64,000 nt of DNA from Aliivibrio sifiae (GTDB lineage: Bacteria; Pseudomonadota; Gammaproteobacteria; Enterobacterales; Vibrionaceae): assembly GCF_002954715.1 (NCBI RefSeq), contig NZ_MSCP01000001.1, positions 373,093 through 437,092 of the forward strand, read 5' to 3'. Each line of letters opens with the position of its first letter. Position 1 is the stretch's first letter. The notes under the pieces were generated by a model that was not told the origin of the DNA, ran no database searches, and worked only from the letters and a program-made list of their open reading frames with translations. The translations under genes were made by a program, and so were the position numbers. Of this stretch, positions 27,031 through 35,736 are shown piece after piece.

Positions 27031-28158
27031 ATGGCTATCAATGTAAACACAAACGTATCAGCAATGACTGCACAGCGTTACTTAAACAGCGCAACTAACG
27101 ACCTAAACAGCTCAATGGAGCGTTTGTCTTCAGGTCTTAAAATTAACAGTGCAAAAGACGATGCGGCTGGCCTACAAATTTCAAACCGTCTAACTTCTCA
27201 AACTCGCGGCTTAGATGTTGCAGTTCGAAATGCAAATGATGGTATCTCAATGGCGCAAACTGCTGAAGGTGCGATGAACGAAACAACGAACATCCTTCAA
27301 CGTATGCGTGATTTATCACTTCAATCTTCAAACGGTTCAAATACACACGCTGACCGTACTGCGATTCAAGAAGAAGTGGTTGCTTTGAATGACGAATTAA
27401 ACCGTATTGCAGAAACAACATCGTTTGGTGGTTCTCGCCTACTAAATGGTCAGTTTGGCACTAAATCTTTCCAAATCGGTTCAGATTCAGGTGAAGCGGT
27501 AATGCTAACACTGAATAACATGCGTTCTGATACAACAGCGATGGGTGGACATACTTACTCAGCGACAGAAGGTAAAGATGCAAATTGGTCAGTAAATGCA
27601 GAAAACACAGAATTAACAATGAACTTTGTCGATAAAGAAGGCAAAGAGCAAAACATCTCAATCAATGCAAAAGCAGGCGATGATATTGAAGAAGTAGCGA
27701 CTTACATCAATGGTCAAAGCAACGCAATCAATGCATCGGTTACTGAAGATGGCAAGCTGCAAGTATTCGCAGCAGCAGAAGCAACAGACATTGAGTTTGG
27801 TGGTTCACTAAGCAATGAACTAGGTATGGGCAATAAAGTTGCCGATACAGTGAAAAGCATCGATGTAACTACTGTTGGTGGTTCACAAAAAGCGGTTGCT
27901 ATCCTTGATTCAGCGATGGAATACGTTGACTCAAACCGTGCAGACCTAGGTGCTTTCCAGAATCGCTTTGGCCACGCTATCAACAACTTAGAAAATATTA
28001 ATGAGAACGTTAATGCGTCTAATAGCCAAATCAAAGATGTTGATTTTGCTAAAGAAACGACGGCAATGACGAAAGCTCAAATCCTGCAACAAGCGAGCTC
28101 TTCAATTCTAGCTCAAGCTAAGCAGGCACCAAATGCAGCATTAGGCCTGTTGGGCTAA
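27031..28158 (+). CDS. flaD: Flagellin FlaD
   Basis: Filament subunit, 375 residues, with intact D0/D1 cores and tail [10 protein letters not shown]. The central part is the shortest of the five because of a small gap near [13 protein letters not shown]. It has a recognisable sigma-28 promoter, a long structured leader and the GTGGAG ribosome site. The end of the gene holds one arm (cctgttggg) of an inverted repeat completed in the following gap, the only terminator-like structure before flaE. Confidence 0.92.
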   Translation: MAINVNTNVSAMTAQRYLNSATNDLNSSMERLSSGLKINSAKDDAAGLQISNRLTSQTRGLDVAVRNANDGISMAQTAEGAMNETTNILQRMRDLSLQSSNGSNTHADRTAIQEEVVALNDELNRIAETTSFGGSRLLNGQFGTKSFQIGSDSGEAVMLTLNNMRSDTTAMGGHTYSATEGKDANWSVNAENTELTMNFVDKEGKEQNISINAKAGDDIEEVATYINGQSNAINASVTEDGKLQVFAAAEATDIEFGGSLSNELGMGNKVADTVKSIDVTTVGGSQKAVAILDSAMEYVDSNRADLGAFQNRFGHAINNLENINENVNASNSQIKDVDFAKETTAMTKAQILQQASSSILAQAKQAPNAALGLLG

Positions 28159-28222
28159 TCAGCATAGTAAATACTTGTGAGAATGGGAATTTATGCGACA
28201 CGCTAAGTTCCTTCCCAACAGG
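28146..28222 (+). other. Long-range inverted repeat at the flaD end
   Basis: cctgttggg at 28146-28154 (within the last flaD codons) is complementary to cccaacagg at 28214-28222. The loop is about 60 bases and there is no T-tract, so it is not a normal terminator. flaD and flaE may be partly cotranscribed. Confidence 0.45.
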
Positions 28223-28345
28223 TCATAAGTGAGTCTGACTTACTTTTTAAAATTAACTTAGGCTATTCCGCATGTATTTTGTAGAGGTGAGAGTCTACAA
28301 AGTGCATAGAGATACGCTTTATAAATATATGTGAGAATCAATAGC

Positions 28346-28370
28346 TGGTTTGGAGGATGAGACCAAACCA
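28346..28370 (+). promoter_or_regulatory. flaE leader hairpin presenting AGGATG in the loop
   Basis: tggtttgg and ccaaacca form a perfect 8-bp stem with loop aggatgaga. AGGATG in a loop is the core of the CsrA recognition sequence. The flaE ribosome site TTAGGAG lies about 20 bases downstream, giving two GGA sites in one leader. Confidence 0.6.
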
Positions 28371-28402
28371 CTGTTGTACAATTTTCCTTAGGAGATCTAT
28401 TT

Positions 28403-29539
28403 ATGTCTATTACAGTAAATACTAACGTATCAGCAATGACTGCACAGCGTTACTTAAACAGCGCAACATCTGACGTTAACCAATCAATGGAGCGTCTGTC
28501 TTCTGGTAGCAAAATCAACAGTGCTAAAGATGATGCAGCTGGCCTACAAATCTCTAACCGTCTAAACACGCAAACTCGTGGTCTAGACGTAGCGGTTCGT
28601 AACGCAAACGACGGTATCTCTATGATGCAAACTGCTGAAGGCGCAATGAAAGAGACTTCAAACATCCTTTCTCGTGTACGTGATCTTGCACTGCAATCGT
28701 CAAATGGTTCAAACACTGATGCTGACCGTAGCGCGATCCAACAAGAAGTAACGGCTCTTTCTGATGAAATGAACCGTATCGCAGAAACAACTTCTTTTGG
28801 TGGCACACGTCTACTTAACGGTAACTTCGGTACTAAATCTTTCCAAGTTGGTGCAGATTCAGGTGAAGCAGTAATGCTTACTCTAAATAACCTACGTGCT
28901 GACGAAGCAAACATGGGTGGCCAATCTTTCACTGCGAAAGAAGGTGTTGCTGCTGGTTGGACTGCTGGTAAAGACGCAAACATGACTATCTCTTTCACAG
29001 ACAAAGCGGGTGAAGAGCAATCTGTTTCTATCAACGCTAAAGCTGGCGACGATATCGAAGAAGTGGCAACTTACATCAACGGCCAAACTGACAAAGTTAG
29101 CGCTTCTGTTGGTGAAGATGGCAAACTGCAAGTATTTGCAGCTAAAGGCACAATCGAAGGCGAAATCGAATTCTCTGGTGCTCTAGCTAACGAAACTGGT
29201 ATGTCTGACGCTGTTCAAGCTCAAAAAACAGTTGGTAACATCGACGTTACAACGGTAGCTGGTTCTCAAGACGCAGTAGCAGTTGTTGATGCAGCAATGA
29301 AATTTGTTGATAGCCACCGTTCTGAGCTAGGTGCTGCTCAAAACCGTATGGGTCACACAATTAACAACTTAGACAACATTAACGAAAACGTTTCTGCTGC
29401 TAAGAGCCAAATCAAAGACGTTGATTTCGCGAAAGAAACAACTGAAATGACTAAAGCACAAATCCTACAGCAAGCAAGCTCTTCTATCTTAGCTCAAGCT
29501 AAGCAAGCGCCTAACGCTGCTCTAGGTCTATTACGTTAA
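28403..29539 (+). CDS. flaE: Flagellin FlaE
   Basis: Filament subunit, 378 residues. It departs from its paralogues in the conserved N-terminal half ([17 protein letters not shown] in place of [17 protein letters not shown]) and at [11 protein letters not shown], where a serine-rich ASNS is usual. Codon use is the most biased of the set (Asn almost always AAC, many GCT and CGT), pointing to high expression. TTAGGAG lies eight bases before the ATG. It ends at a strong terminator. No clear FliA or sigma-54 site lies upstream. Confidence 0.92.
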   Translation: MSITVNTNVSAMTAQRYLNSATSDVNQSMERLSSGSKINSAKDDAAGLQISNRLNTQTRGLDVAVRNANDGISMMQTAEGAMKETSNILSRVRDLALQSSNGSNTDADRSAIQQEVTALSDEMNRIAETTSFGGTRLLNGNFGTKSFQVGADSGEAVMLTLNNLRADEANMGGQSFTAKEGVAAGWTAGKDANMTISFTDKAGEEQSVSINAKAGDDIEEVATYINGQTDKVSASVGEDGKLQVFAAKGTIEGEIEFSGALANETGMSDAVQAQKTVGNIDVTTVAGSQDAVAVVDAAMKFVDSHRSELGAAQNRMGHTINNLDNINENVSAAKSQIKDVDFAKETTEMTKAQILQQASSSILAQAKQAPNAALGLLR

Positions 29540-29611
29540 TCCACTCGATTAATTGATAATACCTAAATAGGTAGGTGGGCGGCTTCATCGTCAACCCACT
29601 TACTGAAATAT

Positions 29612-29643
29612 GACAGCAGGGCCGCTCTCCTGCTGTCTTTTTT
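29612..29643 (+). terminator. Intrinsic terminator of flaE
   Basis: gacagcagg and cctgctgtc pair perfectly, followed by six T residues. It closes the flagellin cluster before flaG. Confidence 0.95.
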
Positions 29644-29663
29644 CGTATTAGGAGGAAAGAGTT

Positions 29664-30083
29664 ATGAACCCCTCATTTGTACCTTCATCAATTCAGTCGT
29701 CTACCCCTTCCAATAACGGCACGCAAATTGCTAGTTCTAATCTGCAACCTACATCATCTGTGAATACTATAAATAAAATAGCGGCAAGCGAATCGTCTGA
29801 GACATTGACAGCAAGCCAAGCAATTGTAGTAGAAGCAGAGCAACAGCTTGAAACGAAAAAGAAAGAAGAAATTCATCATGCAGTGAAAGAGCTGAATGAA
29901 TACGTTAAAAGCATGGGGCGAGGATTATCATTTCATCTCGATGACGAATCAGGGCGGCAGGTTATTACCGTTCGTGAAGTCAGCTCTGGTGAAATTATTC
30001 GTCAAATCCCTGATGAAAAAATGTTGGAAGTTGCTAGAGAATTAGCTGCCAGTGCATCTGGATTGATAGCTGAGAGGATATGA
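29664..30083 (+). CDS. flaG: FlaG, filament-length associated protein
   Basis: FlaG family protein of polar flagella; its loss in related bacteria alters filament length, but its exact function is unsettled. The 139-residue product has a Ser/Thr/Asn-rich N-terminal half and a conserved C-terminal domain (LSFHLDDESGRQVITV, then RQIPDEKMLEVA). TAGGAGGAAAG is a strong ribosome site. It is first of flaG-fliD-fliT-fliS, the usual Vibrio order, with a 9-bp hairpin before fliD. Confidence 0.92.
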   Translation: MNPSFVPSSIQSSTPSNNGTQIASSNLQPTSSVNTINKIAASESSETLTASQAIVVEAEQQLETKKKEEIHHAVKELNEYVKSMGRGLSFHLDDESGRQVITVREVSSGEIIRQIPDEKMLEVARELAASASGLIAERI

Positions 30084-30104
30084 TACCAATGCCATCATTG
30101 GTAT
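30083..30104 (+). other. Hairpin between flaG and fliD
   Basis: ataccaatg and cattggtat are perfect complements with a CCAT loop, starting at the last base of the flaG stop. No T-tract follows. It may mark an RNA processing point or prevent translational coupling. Confidence 0.6.
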
Positions 30105-30130
30105 AAAACGTTAACTGAGGAAAATGCTTC

Positions 30131-32098
30131 ATGAGTATGAGCCCGATGGGGATGGGTGGTGGCCTAGATATCAATTCTATGGTGGGTAAAATAGTTGAAA
30201 GCGAGCGCTTACCAAAGCAGCAGCGCATTGACCGTGAACGCTCAGACATAGACATGAATATCAGTGGCTACGGTCGTCTGCAAGAATCGTTAGATACCAT
30301 GAAAAATCTCATGTCGACTTTTCGCCAAGAGGACACCTTTGCATCTCGAACTATCTCAAGCAGTGATGATGAAGTCGTAAGTGCAACAGCGACACCTGAA
30401 GCCTTGGCTGGCCGATATACCATTGACGTTTTGCAATTAGCTCAAGCTCAAAAATTAGCCTCGTCTCCAATTCGTGATGATGCCAAATTTGGTCCAGGTA
30501 AACTTGATATATCGTTAGGTGATAAAAACTTCACTATCGATGTTATTGGTAAAAATAATAAGATCACCGACTTACTAAAACAAATTAATGGCGCACCGTC
30601 TAATCCTGGTGTGCAAGCTTCTATCGTTAAGGATGATGGCGGATCTCGTCTTATCTTAGCGTCGGACAAACCAGGCGAAAGTCACAAAGTAAAAATTGAA
30701 GTTGATGCGGAATATAACGATCAGCTTCATCGTCTTGCTTTTAATCCAAATTTTGATCCAACGGTATCGACTAAGTTCGATATTCCAACCCTTCTTCAAT
30801 ATCAAAATAATCCAGAAATAGCCGCTCAACAAGTGGGTGAACCGTTAACTCAAGAACAAGTTCCTGAATTGAGTGATGAAGAAAAATACGCTTACTTTAA
30901 GCCATTAATTGATGTTGCGAATAGAGATCTTGCTCGTGAAGAAAAAGCAGCAAAAGAAATTCTAGTTCAACAAGAAGCGACGGCTGCATTATCCACACTT
31001 GAAGACCCAACCGATCCAACATCAGGCATGTCTGGTTGGAGTGAACGCACTGCAGGTACACTGCAAGCGGCACTGCCAAGTGAAGGTGAAAAAATAGAAT
31101 TAGCTAAAGCGGCAAAACAAGGCGACCAGTCGGCGGCAGAGGCGTTGGCAGAAATTGGTCAAACACCAGATACTGTATTCCAAGCTGCTGGTATTACTTA
31201 TGAAGCGCCACAAGAAGCACCAAAGAAAGATCTTGTTGATGTAGCGAAAGAAAAAATTGAACAACTGCCGCCAACGATCAAAGAAATCGCAAAAGAAAAA
31301 TTAGAACCGATCGAAAAAGTTGTCGAAGCGATTAAACCTGAAGGTCCACGTAAGCCACTGTATTCAGGTCTGCAAGAAGTTCAATCTGCCAGCAGTGCAA
31401 AAGTGGTGCTTGATGGTGTTGCGAGAATAAGCAGCGACACAAATGTTATTCAAGATGCGGTTCATGGTGTTGATATTACCCTGAAAGGGACAACAGCAGA
31501 AAGCAGCAAACGTGTTGATTTGGATGTTCAGTTTGATAGAGAAGGTGTAAAGGCTGCAATTCAACAGTTTGTCTCTACCTATAACCAGTTTTATGAAACC
31601 ACACAAGCGCTAAGTGGTTATGATCCAGCAACAGGGCAAAGCGGTCCACTTGCTGGAGACAGCGTAGTACGTTCAGCAGAGTCTCGATTAAAATCTGTTT
31701 TTGTCTCGCAAGTTGAGTCGGCACCTAAAGACATTAAAACGTTAATTGAACTTGGCATCTCTACGACGCGCCAGGGCACATTAGAAATAAACGATACGAT
31801 GCTTGATCGTCAGTTGAATGAAAATTTTGGTCAACTGCATACTTTTTTTGGTGGCTCAAAAGGCTTCGCTAAGAAAGTGGAAGATGTTATCCAAAGTATG
31901 ACTGGTGTTGCTGGCCCAATCCGTACACGAATGAATACCATGCGAGATCAAAACTACCGTTTGAATGATCAGCAGGTTGACTTAGACCGTCGAATGGACA
32001 GCTTACAAGAACGTACTCGTAATAAGTTTGCCAACATGCAAGACGTGACAGGAAAAATGAAAGCACAACTGTCCGGAATGATGAATGCGTTAGGTTAA
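30131..32098 (+). CDS. fliD: FliD, filament cap protein
   Basis: Caps the growing filament and folds incoming flagellins; also called FlaH in Vibrio. The 655-residue product is longer than the roughly 470 residues of enteric FliD. The extra length is a charged Lys/Glu/Ala-rich central insertion (about 235-415) that includes VDVAKEKIEQLPPTIKEI. Conserved N-terminal (DINSMVGKIVESE) and C-terminal helices are present. GAGGAAAA precedes the ATG. It is cotranscribed with flaG, fliT and fliS. Confidence 0.94.
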   Translation: MSMSPMGMGGGLDINSMVGKIVESERLPKQQRIDRERSDIDMNISGYGRLQESLDTMKNLMSTFRQEDTFASRTISSSDDEVVSATATPEALAGRYTIDVLQLAQAQKLASSPIRDDAKFGPGKLDISLGDKNFTIDVIGKNNKITDLLKQINGAPSNPGVQASIVKDDGGSRLILASDKPGESHKVKIEVDAEYNDQLHRLAFNPNFDPTVSTKFDIPTLLQYQNNPEIAAQQVGEPLTQEQVPELSDEEKYAYFKPLIDVANRDLAREEKAAKEILVQQEATAALSTLEDPTDPTSGMSGWSERTAGTLQAALPSEGEKIELAKAAKQGDQSAAEALAEIGQTPDTVFQAAGITYEAPQEAPKKDLVDVAKEKIEQLPPTIKEIAKEKLEPIEKVVEAIKPEGPRKPLYSGLQEVQSASSAKVVLDGVARISSDTNVIQDAVHGVDITLKGTTAESSKRVDLDVQFDREGVKAAIQQFVSTYNQFYETTQALSGYDPATGQSGPLAGDSVVRSAESRLKSVFVSQVESAPKDIKTLIELGISTTRQGTLEINDTMLDRQLNENFGQLHTFFGGSKGFAKKVEDVIQSMTGVAGPIRTRMNTMRDQNYRLNDQQVDLDRRMDSLQERTRNKFANMQDVTGKMKAQLSGMMNALG

Positions 32099-32157
32099 TA
32101 ACGCGATTAATAAAAAATAAACCGATAAATAGCCATCTTTAATAATAGGTATCTTTG

Positions 32158-32448
32158 ATGATGTTATTACAACAATTAGCAAAATTAGATCGAGAGCTAC
32201 AGATCTCATATCGATGTGATGATATTAATTTTGAGCAAGTGGCGGTTTTTTTATCAGATCGGGAACAACTCTTGCATCAATGCATGCAAGTGTCAGAAAT
32301 AGTGCATTCTACTGAATGGCAAGCTGCAATTGAAAGAACTCAACTAATTATCAATGAGATGAATGGTTTAGGACAACAATTTGCTTTAGATTATCAAAAA
32401 CTGAACCATGCAAAAAAATCGGTTCAGTTATATAGAAAATTTCAATAA
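32158..32448 (+). CDS. fliT: FliT-like flagellar chaperone (FlaI)
   Basis: Small helical protein of about 96 residues at the position of the FliD chaperone; named FlaI in Vibrio. The sequence is weakly conserved and has no clear motif, so the call depends on size, all-helical character and placement between fliD and fliS. The open frame begins at a TTG (32155); two ATG codons follow directly, and the first is used here. Confidence 0.75.
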   Translation: MMLLQQLAKLDRELQISYRCDDINFEQVAVFLSDREQLLHQCMQVSEIVHSTEWQAAIERTQLIINEMNGLGQQFALDYQKLNHAKKSVQLYRKFQ

Positions 32449-32463
32449 AACTGAGGAAATACG

Positions 32464-32874
32464 ATGAGAGGTTCACTACAAGCATATAAGAAGGTATCAA
32501 TTGATAGCCAATTAAGTGCTGCATCACCTCATAAGGTCATTCAAATGCTAATGGCTGGTGCTATCGAGCGCTTGATCCAAGGAAAAGCGGCAATGCAGCA
32601 AGGCAATACCGCTGTAAAAGGCGAACGTCTTGGTAAAGCATTGGATATCGTGATCAGCTTGCGTTCATGCCTTTCAATGGATGATGGTGGTGATATTGCA
32701 AACAATCTTGATTCTTTGTATGACTTCATGATCCGTCAAATTTCACAAGCAAACCAAAATAATGAATCTCAGCCGATTGATGATGTCGTTGATATGTTGC
32801 GTGAAATAAAATCTGCTTGGGACCAGATTCCTGCAGAGTTTCATAACCTTACCGCTGATAAAGTTGGCATATAA
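32464..32874 (+). CDS. fliS: FliS, flagellin export chaperone
   Basis: Binds the C-terminal helices of flagellin in the cytoplasm, keeping it unfolded for export. The 136-residue product starts with the conserved AYKKVSIDSQLSAASPHKVI block and is all-helical. CTGAGGAAA lies before the ATG. It is last in the flaG group; an AT-rich palindrome follows but no GC-rich terminator is seen before flrA. Confidence 0.93.
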   Translation: MRGSLQAYKKVSIDSQLSAASPHKVIQMLMAGAIERLIQGKAAMQQGNTAVKGERLGKALDIVISLRSCLSMDDGGDIANNLDSLYDFMIRQISQANQNNESQPIDDVVDMLREIKSAWDQIPAEFHNLTADKVGI

Positions 32875-32964
32875 TAAAATATATTTTATAAATCAAATTT
32901 ATTTTCTGATTTTTATATTAACCTCTCATTTACGGTATGGCTGTCTATTAGTCGGCAGTCATAG

Positions 32965-32992
32965 TTGCCTTATTTTTCTTATGCTATAAAAT
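32965..32992 (+). promoter_or_regulatory. Possible sigma-70 promoter of flrA
   Basis: TTGCCT (32965-32970) and TAAAAT (32987-32992) are 16 bases apart, about 70 bases before flrA. A housekeeping promoter is expected for the class I master regulator; no -24/-12 element is seen here. Confidence 0.4.
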
Positions 32993-33063
32993 GGTCGAGT
33001 AATTCCGTTGCTGTTCAATGAATAAGCCAATTAAATCAAAGAATTAAGGCGCGTAACACTTCT

Positions 33064-34545
33064 ATGAAAGGTTTAGCAAAGACTCTAATTATTGAAGATG
33101 ATGAGCAGAACCGACATAACCTCAAGGTTATTCTTGAGTTTATCGGTGAGCATTGTCATGCTATTTCAACTTCAGAACTGTCTACTTTTGAGTGGAGTGA
33201 TCCTTGGAGTGCTTGTTTTTTAGGCCAAGCAACTAATGAATCGCAGAAAGAGCTGATCAAAAAATCATTAATCGATCATAACCATATCCCTGTCGTAATT
33301 ATGACTGGCGCTATGTACGATCTTGATGATCTTACCAATTATGTTGGTGAATTAAACCAACCTGTTAATTATCCTCAATTAACAGATGCACTTCGTCATT
33401 GCCAAGAATTTATGGGCCGCCGTGGTTTAGGTATTCCTCACCTAGGTCGAAAGAATACGTTATTCCGCAGTATGGTTGGACAAAGTTCAGCGATCAGTGC
33501 CGTTCGTCATTTAATTGAGCAAGTATCTGGAACTGAAGCAAGTGTTCTTGTTTTGGGTGAATCAGGTACTGGTAAAGAAGTGGTTGCACGAAACCTGCAT
33601 TATCATTCTCCACGTCGTAAAGGGCCGTTTGTACCGGTTAACTGTGGCGCAATCCCACCAGATTTATTAGAAAGTGAATTGTTTGGTCATGAAAAAGGGG
33701 CATTTACAGGCGCGATTACCGCTCGTAAAGGTCGTTTTGAATTAGCTCAAGGCGGTACGCTTTTCTTAGATGAAATTGGTGATATGCCAATGTCAATGCA
33801 AGTGAAACTATTACGAGTTTTACAAGAGCGTTGTTTTGAGCGTGTTGGCGGAAATCAAAGTATTAAAGCAGATGTTCGTATTGTTGCTGCAACGCATCGA
33901 AATCTTGATGAAATGATTGAGAAAAGTACATTCCGTGAAGATTTATATTATCGCTTAAATGTCTTCCCAATTGAAATGCCAGCACTGCGTGAGCGTAAAC
34001 AAGATATTCCTCTGTTATTGCAAGAGTTACTTGCAAGAATGGAAGCAGAAGGCAGCACTCGTGTTCGTCTTACGCCTCGTGCTGTCAATTCGTTGATGGA
34101 GCATCATTGGCCGGGTAATGTTCGTGAACTTGCGAATTTGATTGAGCGATTAATGATTTTATTCCCTGGTGAGTCTGTTGATGTAAACCATTTACCGACC
34201 AAATATCGCTATAGTGATATTCCAGAGTTTCAGCCAGAGAATTACAATCAGCAAACCATTGAAGAGCAAGAACAAGCAGCACTCGCTGACATGTTTGCAA
34301 ACTTTAGTGATGGTGGAGTCCCTCAGGCGGTGACACAAAGCTTTGGTCCAGCGTCAAATGATTTACCAGAAGATGGTTTAAATCTGAAAGAGATGTTGGC
34401 AGATGTAGAAGTTAACATGATATGCCAAGCTCTTGAGGCTCAAAATGGCGTTGTTGCCAGAGCGGCTGATATGCTGGGCATGCGAAGAACGACATTAGTA
34501 GAGAAAATGCGTAAATATAATCTTAATAAAGATGATATTCGTTAA
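33064..34545 (+). CDS. flrA: FlrA, sigma-54 master activator of flagellar genes
   Basis: Class I regulator that activates flrBC and early flagellar operons with sigma-54. The 493-residue product has an N-terminal receiver-like domain (1 to about 125) in which the usual phospho-acceptor region reads CFLGQ with no Asp. An AAA+ domain follows (Walker [15 protein letters not shown] at 212-217), then a Fis-type helix-turn-helix at the C-terminus. Arg135 and Arg176, reported as the c-di-GMP-binding residues in V. cholerae FlrA, are both present at the same numbers. It ends at a terminator whose loop contains the next promoter. Confidence 0.95.
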   Translation: MKGLAKTLIIEDDEQNRHNLKVILEFIGEHCHAISTSELSTFEWSDPWSACFLGQATNESQKELIKKSLIDHNHIPVVIMTGAMYDLDDLTNYVGELNQPVNYPQLTDALRHCQEFMGRRGLGIPHLGRKNTLFRSMVGQSSAISAVRHLIEQVSGTEASVLVLGESGTGKEVVARNLHYHSPRRKGPFVPVNCGAIPPDLLESELFGHEKGAFTGAITARKGRFELAQGGTLFLDEIGDMPMSMQVKLLRVLQERCFERVGGNQSIKADVRIVAATHRNLDEMIEKSTFREDLYYRLNVFPIEMPALRERKQDIPLLLQELLARMEAEGSTRVRLTPRAVNSLMEHHWPGNVRELANLIERLMILFPGESVDVNHLPTKYRYSDIPEFQPENYNQQTIEEQEQAALADMFANFSDGGVPQAVTQSFGPASNDLPEDGLNLKEMLADVEVNMICQALEAQNGVVARAADMLGMRRTTLVEKMRKYNLNKDDIR

Positions 34546-34610
34546 TAAGGTCTACTGACAAATAATTGACTCGTCAAACTTACTTATTATTGTAAGTTAT
34601 TGATAATAAG

Positions 34611-34657
34611 CAACAAAAGGGCTGGCATGTAAAATGCATTAGCCCTTTTGTTGTTTT
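34611..34657 (+). terminator. Intrinsic terminator of flrA
   Basis: caacaaaagggct and agcccttttgttg form a perfect 13-bp stem with a 17-base loop, followed by a short T-run. The loop carries the flrB sigma-54 element. Confidence 0.85.
34623..34638 (+). promoter_or_regulatory. Sigma-54 promoter of flrB-flrC
   Basis: tggcatgtaaaatgca has TGGCA and TGCA with exact spacing. It lies 35 bases before flrB and inside the loop of the flrA terminator. Dependence of flrBC on FlrA and sigma-54 is established in V. cholerae. Confidence 0.82.
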
Positions 34658-34672
34658 GGCGGGAATAAAATT

Positions 34673-35734
34673 ATGCAGGGTAATTCAGAGAGTGAGCTCA
34701 ACTCACCTCTTGGTACAGTAGAAGAACAAAATACACGTTATAAGCAAGTATTAGATGTTATGCCAGCAGGCGTAATATTGTTGAATACTCAAGGTGTCGT
34801 GTGTGAAGTTAATCCAGAAGCGATCAGGCTTCTAGGGCCGCCATTATTAGGTGAACGTTGGTTTGAAGTGATTCAACGCTCGTTTGATCCTAGAGAAGAT
34901 GATGGTCATGAAATCTCGTTACGTAATGGACGTAAGGTACGCTTAGCTATTTCTGCATCAGAAACCGGTCAGCTTATTCTTATTACTGATCTCACTGAAA
35001 CTCGTTTACTGCAATCTAGAGTCAGTGATTTACAACGTCTGTCATCATTAGGAAAAATGGTAGCGTCCCTTGCACACCAAGTAAGAACGCCTTTATCAAG
35101 TGCAATGCTATATGCATCTAATTTGGGCTCTCCTAATTTACCTGCCGCGACACACAAACGTTTCCAAACTAAATTGGTTGATCGTCTTCACGATCTTGAA
35201 AAGCAAGTAAATGACATGCTGCTTTTTGCAAAAGGTGGCGATAATAAAGTGGTTAACTCTTTTACGATTGCTGATTTAGTTGCTGAATATCAACCAATGG
35301 TTGAAACCGCATTACAGTCAAATCAAGTTGATTACTACTTAGAGGTTGAAGAAGAAGAAACCGTATTAATGGGGAATGCAAACGCCATTGCGAGTGCCAT
35401 TAGTAATTTGATCATGAATGCCATCCAAGTTATTGGTAAAGAGTGTCAAATCGATGTCTTCTTTAGACCTGTGAACGGATTTTTAAAAATATCGGTACAA
35501 GATAATGGTCCCGGTATTCCATTAGAGCTACAAGATAAAATTATGGAACCCTTTTTTACAACACGCTCTCAAGGCACTGGTCTTGGTCTTGCTGTTGTTC
35601 AAATGGTGTGTCGAGCACATAAAGGACAACTTGAATTGTATTCAGAACCGGATGATGGTGCGTGCTTCACCATGTCGATCCCGCTAACAGCAACTTATGC
35701 TGAATCCGCAACTCAAAGAGAATCTGGAGAATAA
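34673..35734 (+). CDS. flrB: FlrB, sensor histidine kinase of the flagellar cascade
   Basis: Cytoplasmic kinase that phosphorylates FlrC. The 353-residue product has a PAS-like domain (about 20-110), a dimerisation helix with the phosphorylated His at 135 (SLAHQVRTPL) and a HATPase_c domain with N box (SNLIMNAIQV), DNGPGIP and GTGLGLA. There are no membrane segments, so the signal is probably internal, likely basal-body assembly state. It is two bases from flrC and cotranscribed with it. Confidence 0.95.
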   Translation: MQGNSESELNSPLGTVEEQNTRYKQVLDVMPAGVILLNTQGVVCEVNPEAIRLLGPPLLGERWFEVIQRSFDPREDDGHEISLRNGRKVRLAISASETGQLILITDLTETRLLQSRVSDLQRLSSLGKMVASLAHQVRTPLSSAMLYASNLGSPNLPAATHKRFQTKLVDRLHDLEKQVNDMLLFAKGGDNKVVNSFTIADLVAEYQPMVETALQSNQVDYYLEVEEEETVLMGNANAIASAISNLIMNAIQVIGKECQIDVFFRPVNGFLKISVQDNGPGIPLELQDKIMEPFFTTRSQGTGLGLAVVQMVCRAHKGQLELYSEPDDGACFTMSIPLTATYAESATQRESGE

Positions 35735-35736
35735 CC

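Noticed and set aside
28450-29034. 194-residue open frame antisense to flaE
   Set aside because: Its length follows from the strong codon bias of flaE. No ribosome site, no recognisable domain, and it ends within the flagellin gene.
22508-29539. Repeated blocks about every 1.5 kb, first suspected as a mobile or amplified repeat
   Set aside because: They are the conserved ends of five intact flagellin genes with distinct centres, promoters and terminators; no insertion-sequence ends or direct repeats flank them.
29619-29635. GG and GC spaced by ten bases (gggccgctctcctgct) before flaG, like a sigma-54 element
   Set aside because: It lies within the strong flaE terminator stem and lacks the T and CAC of the -24 box; likely a by-product of the hairpin.
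32121-32128. ACCGATAA before fliT as a possible sigma-28 -10 box
   Set aside because: The -35 position reads CGCGATTA, with no resemblance to TAAAGTTT; fliT is better explained as part of the flaG-fliD transcript.
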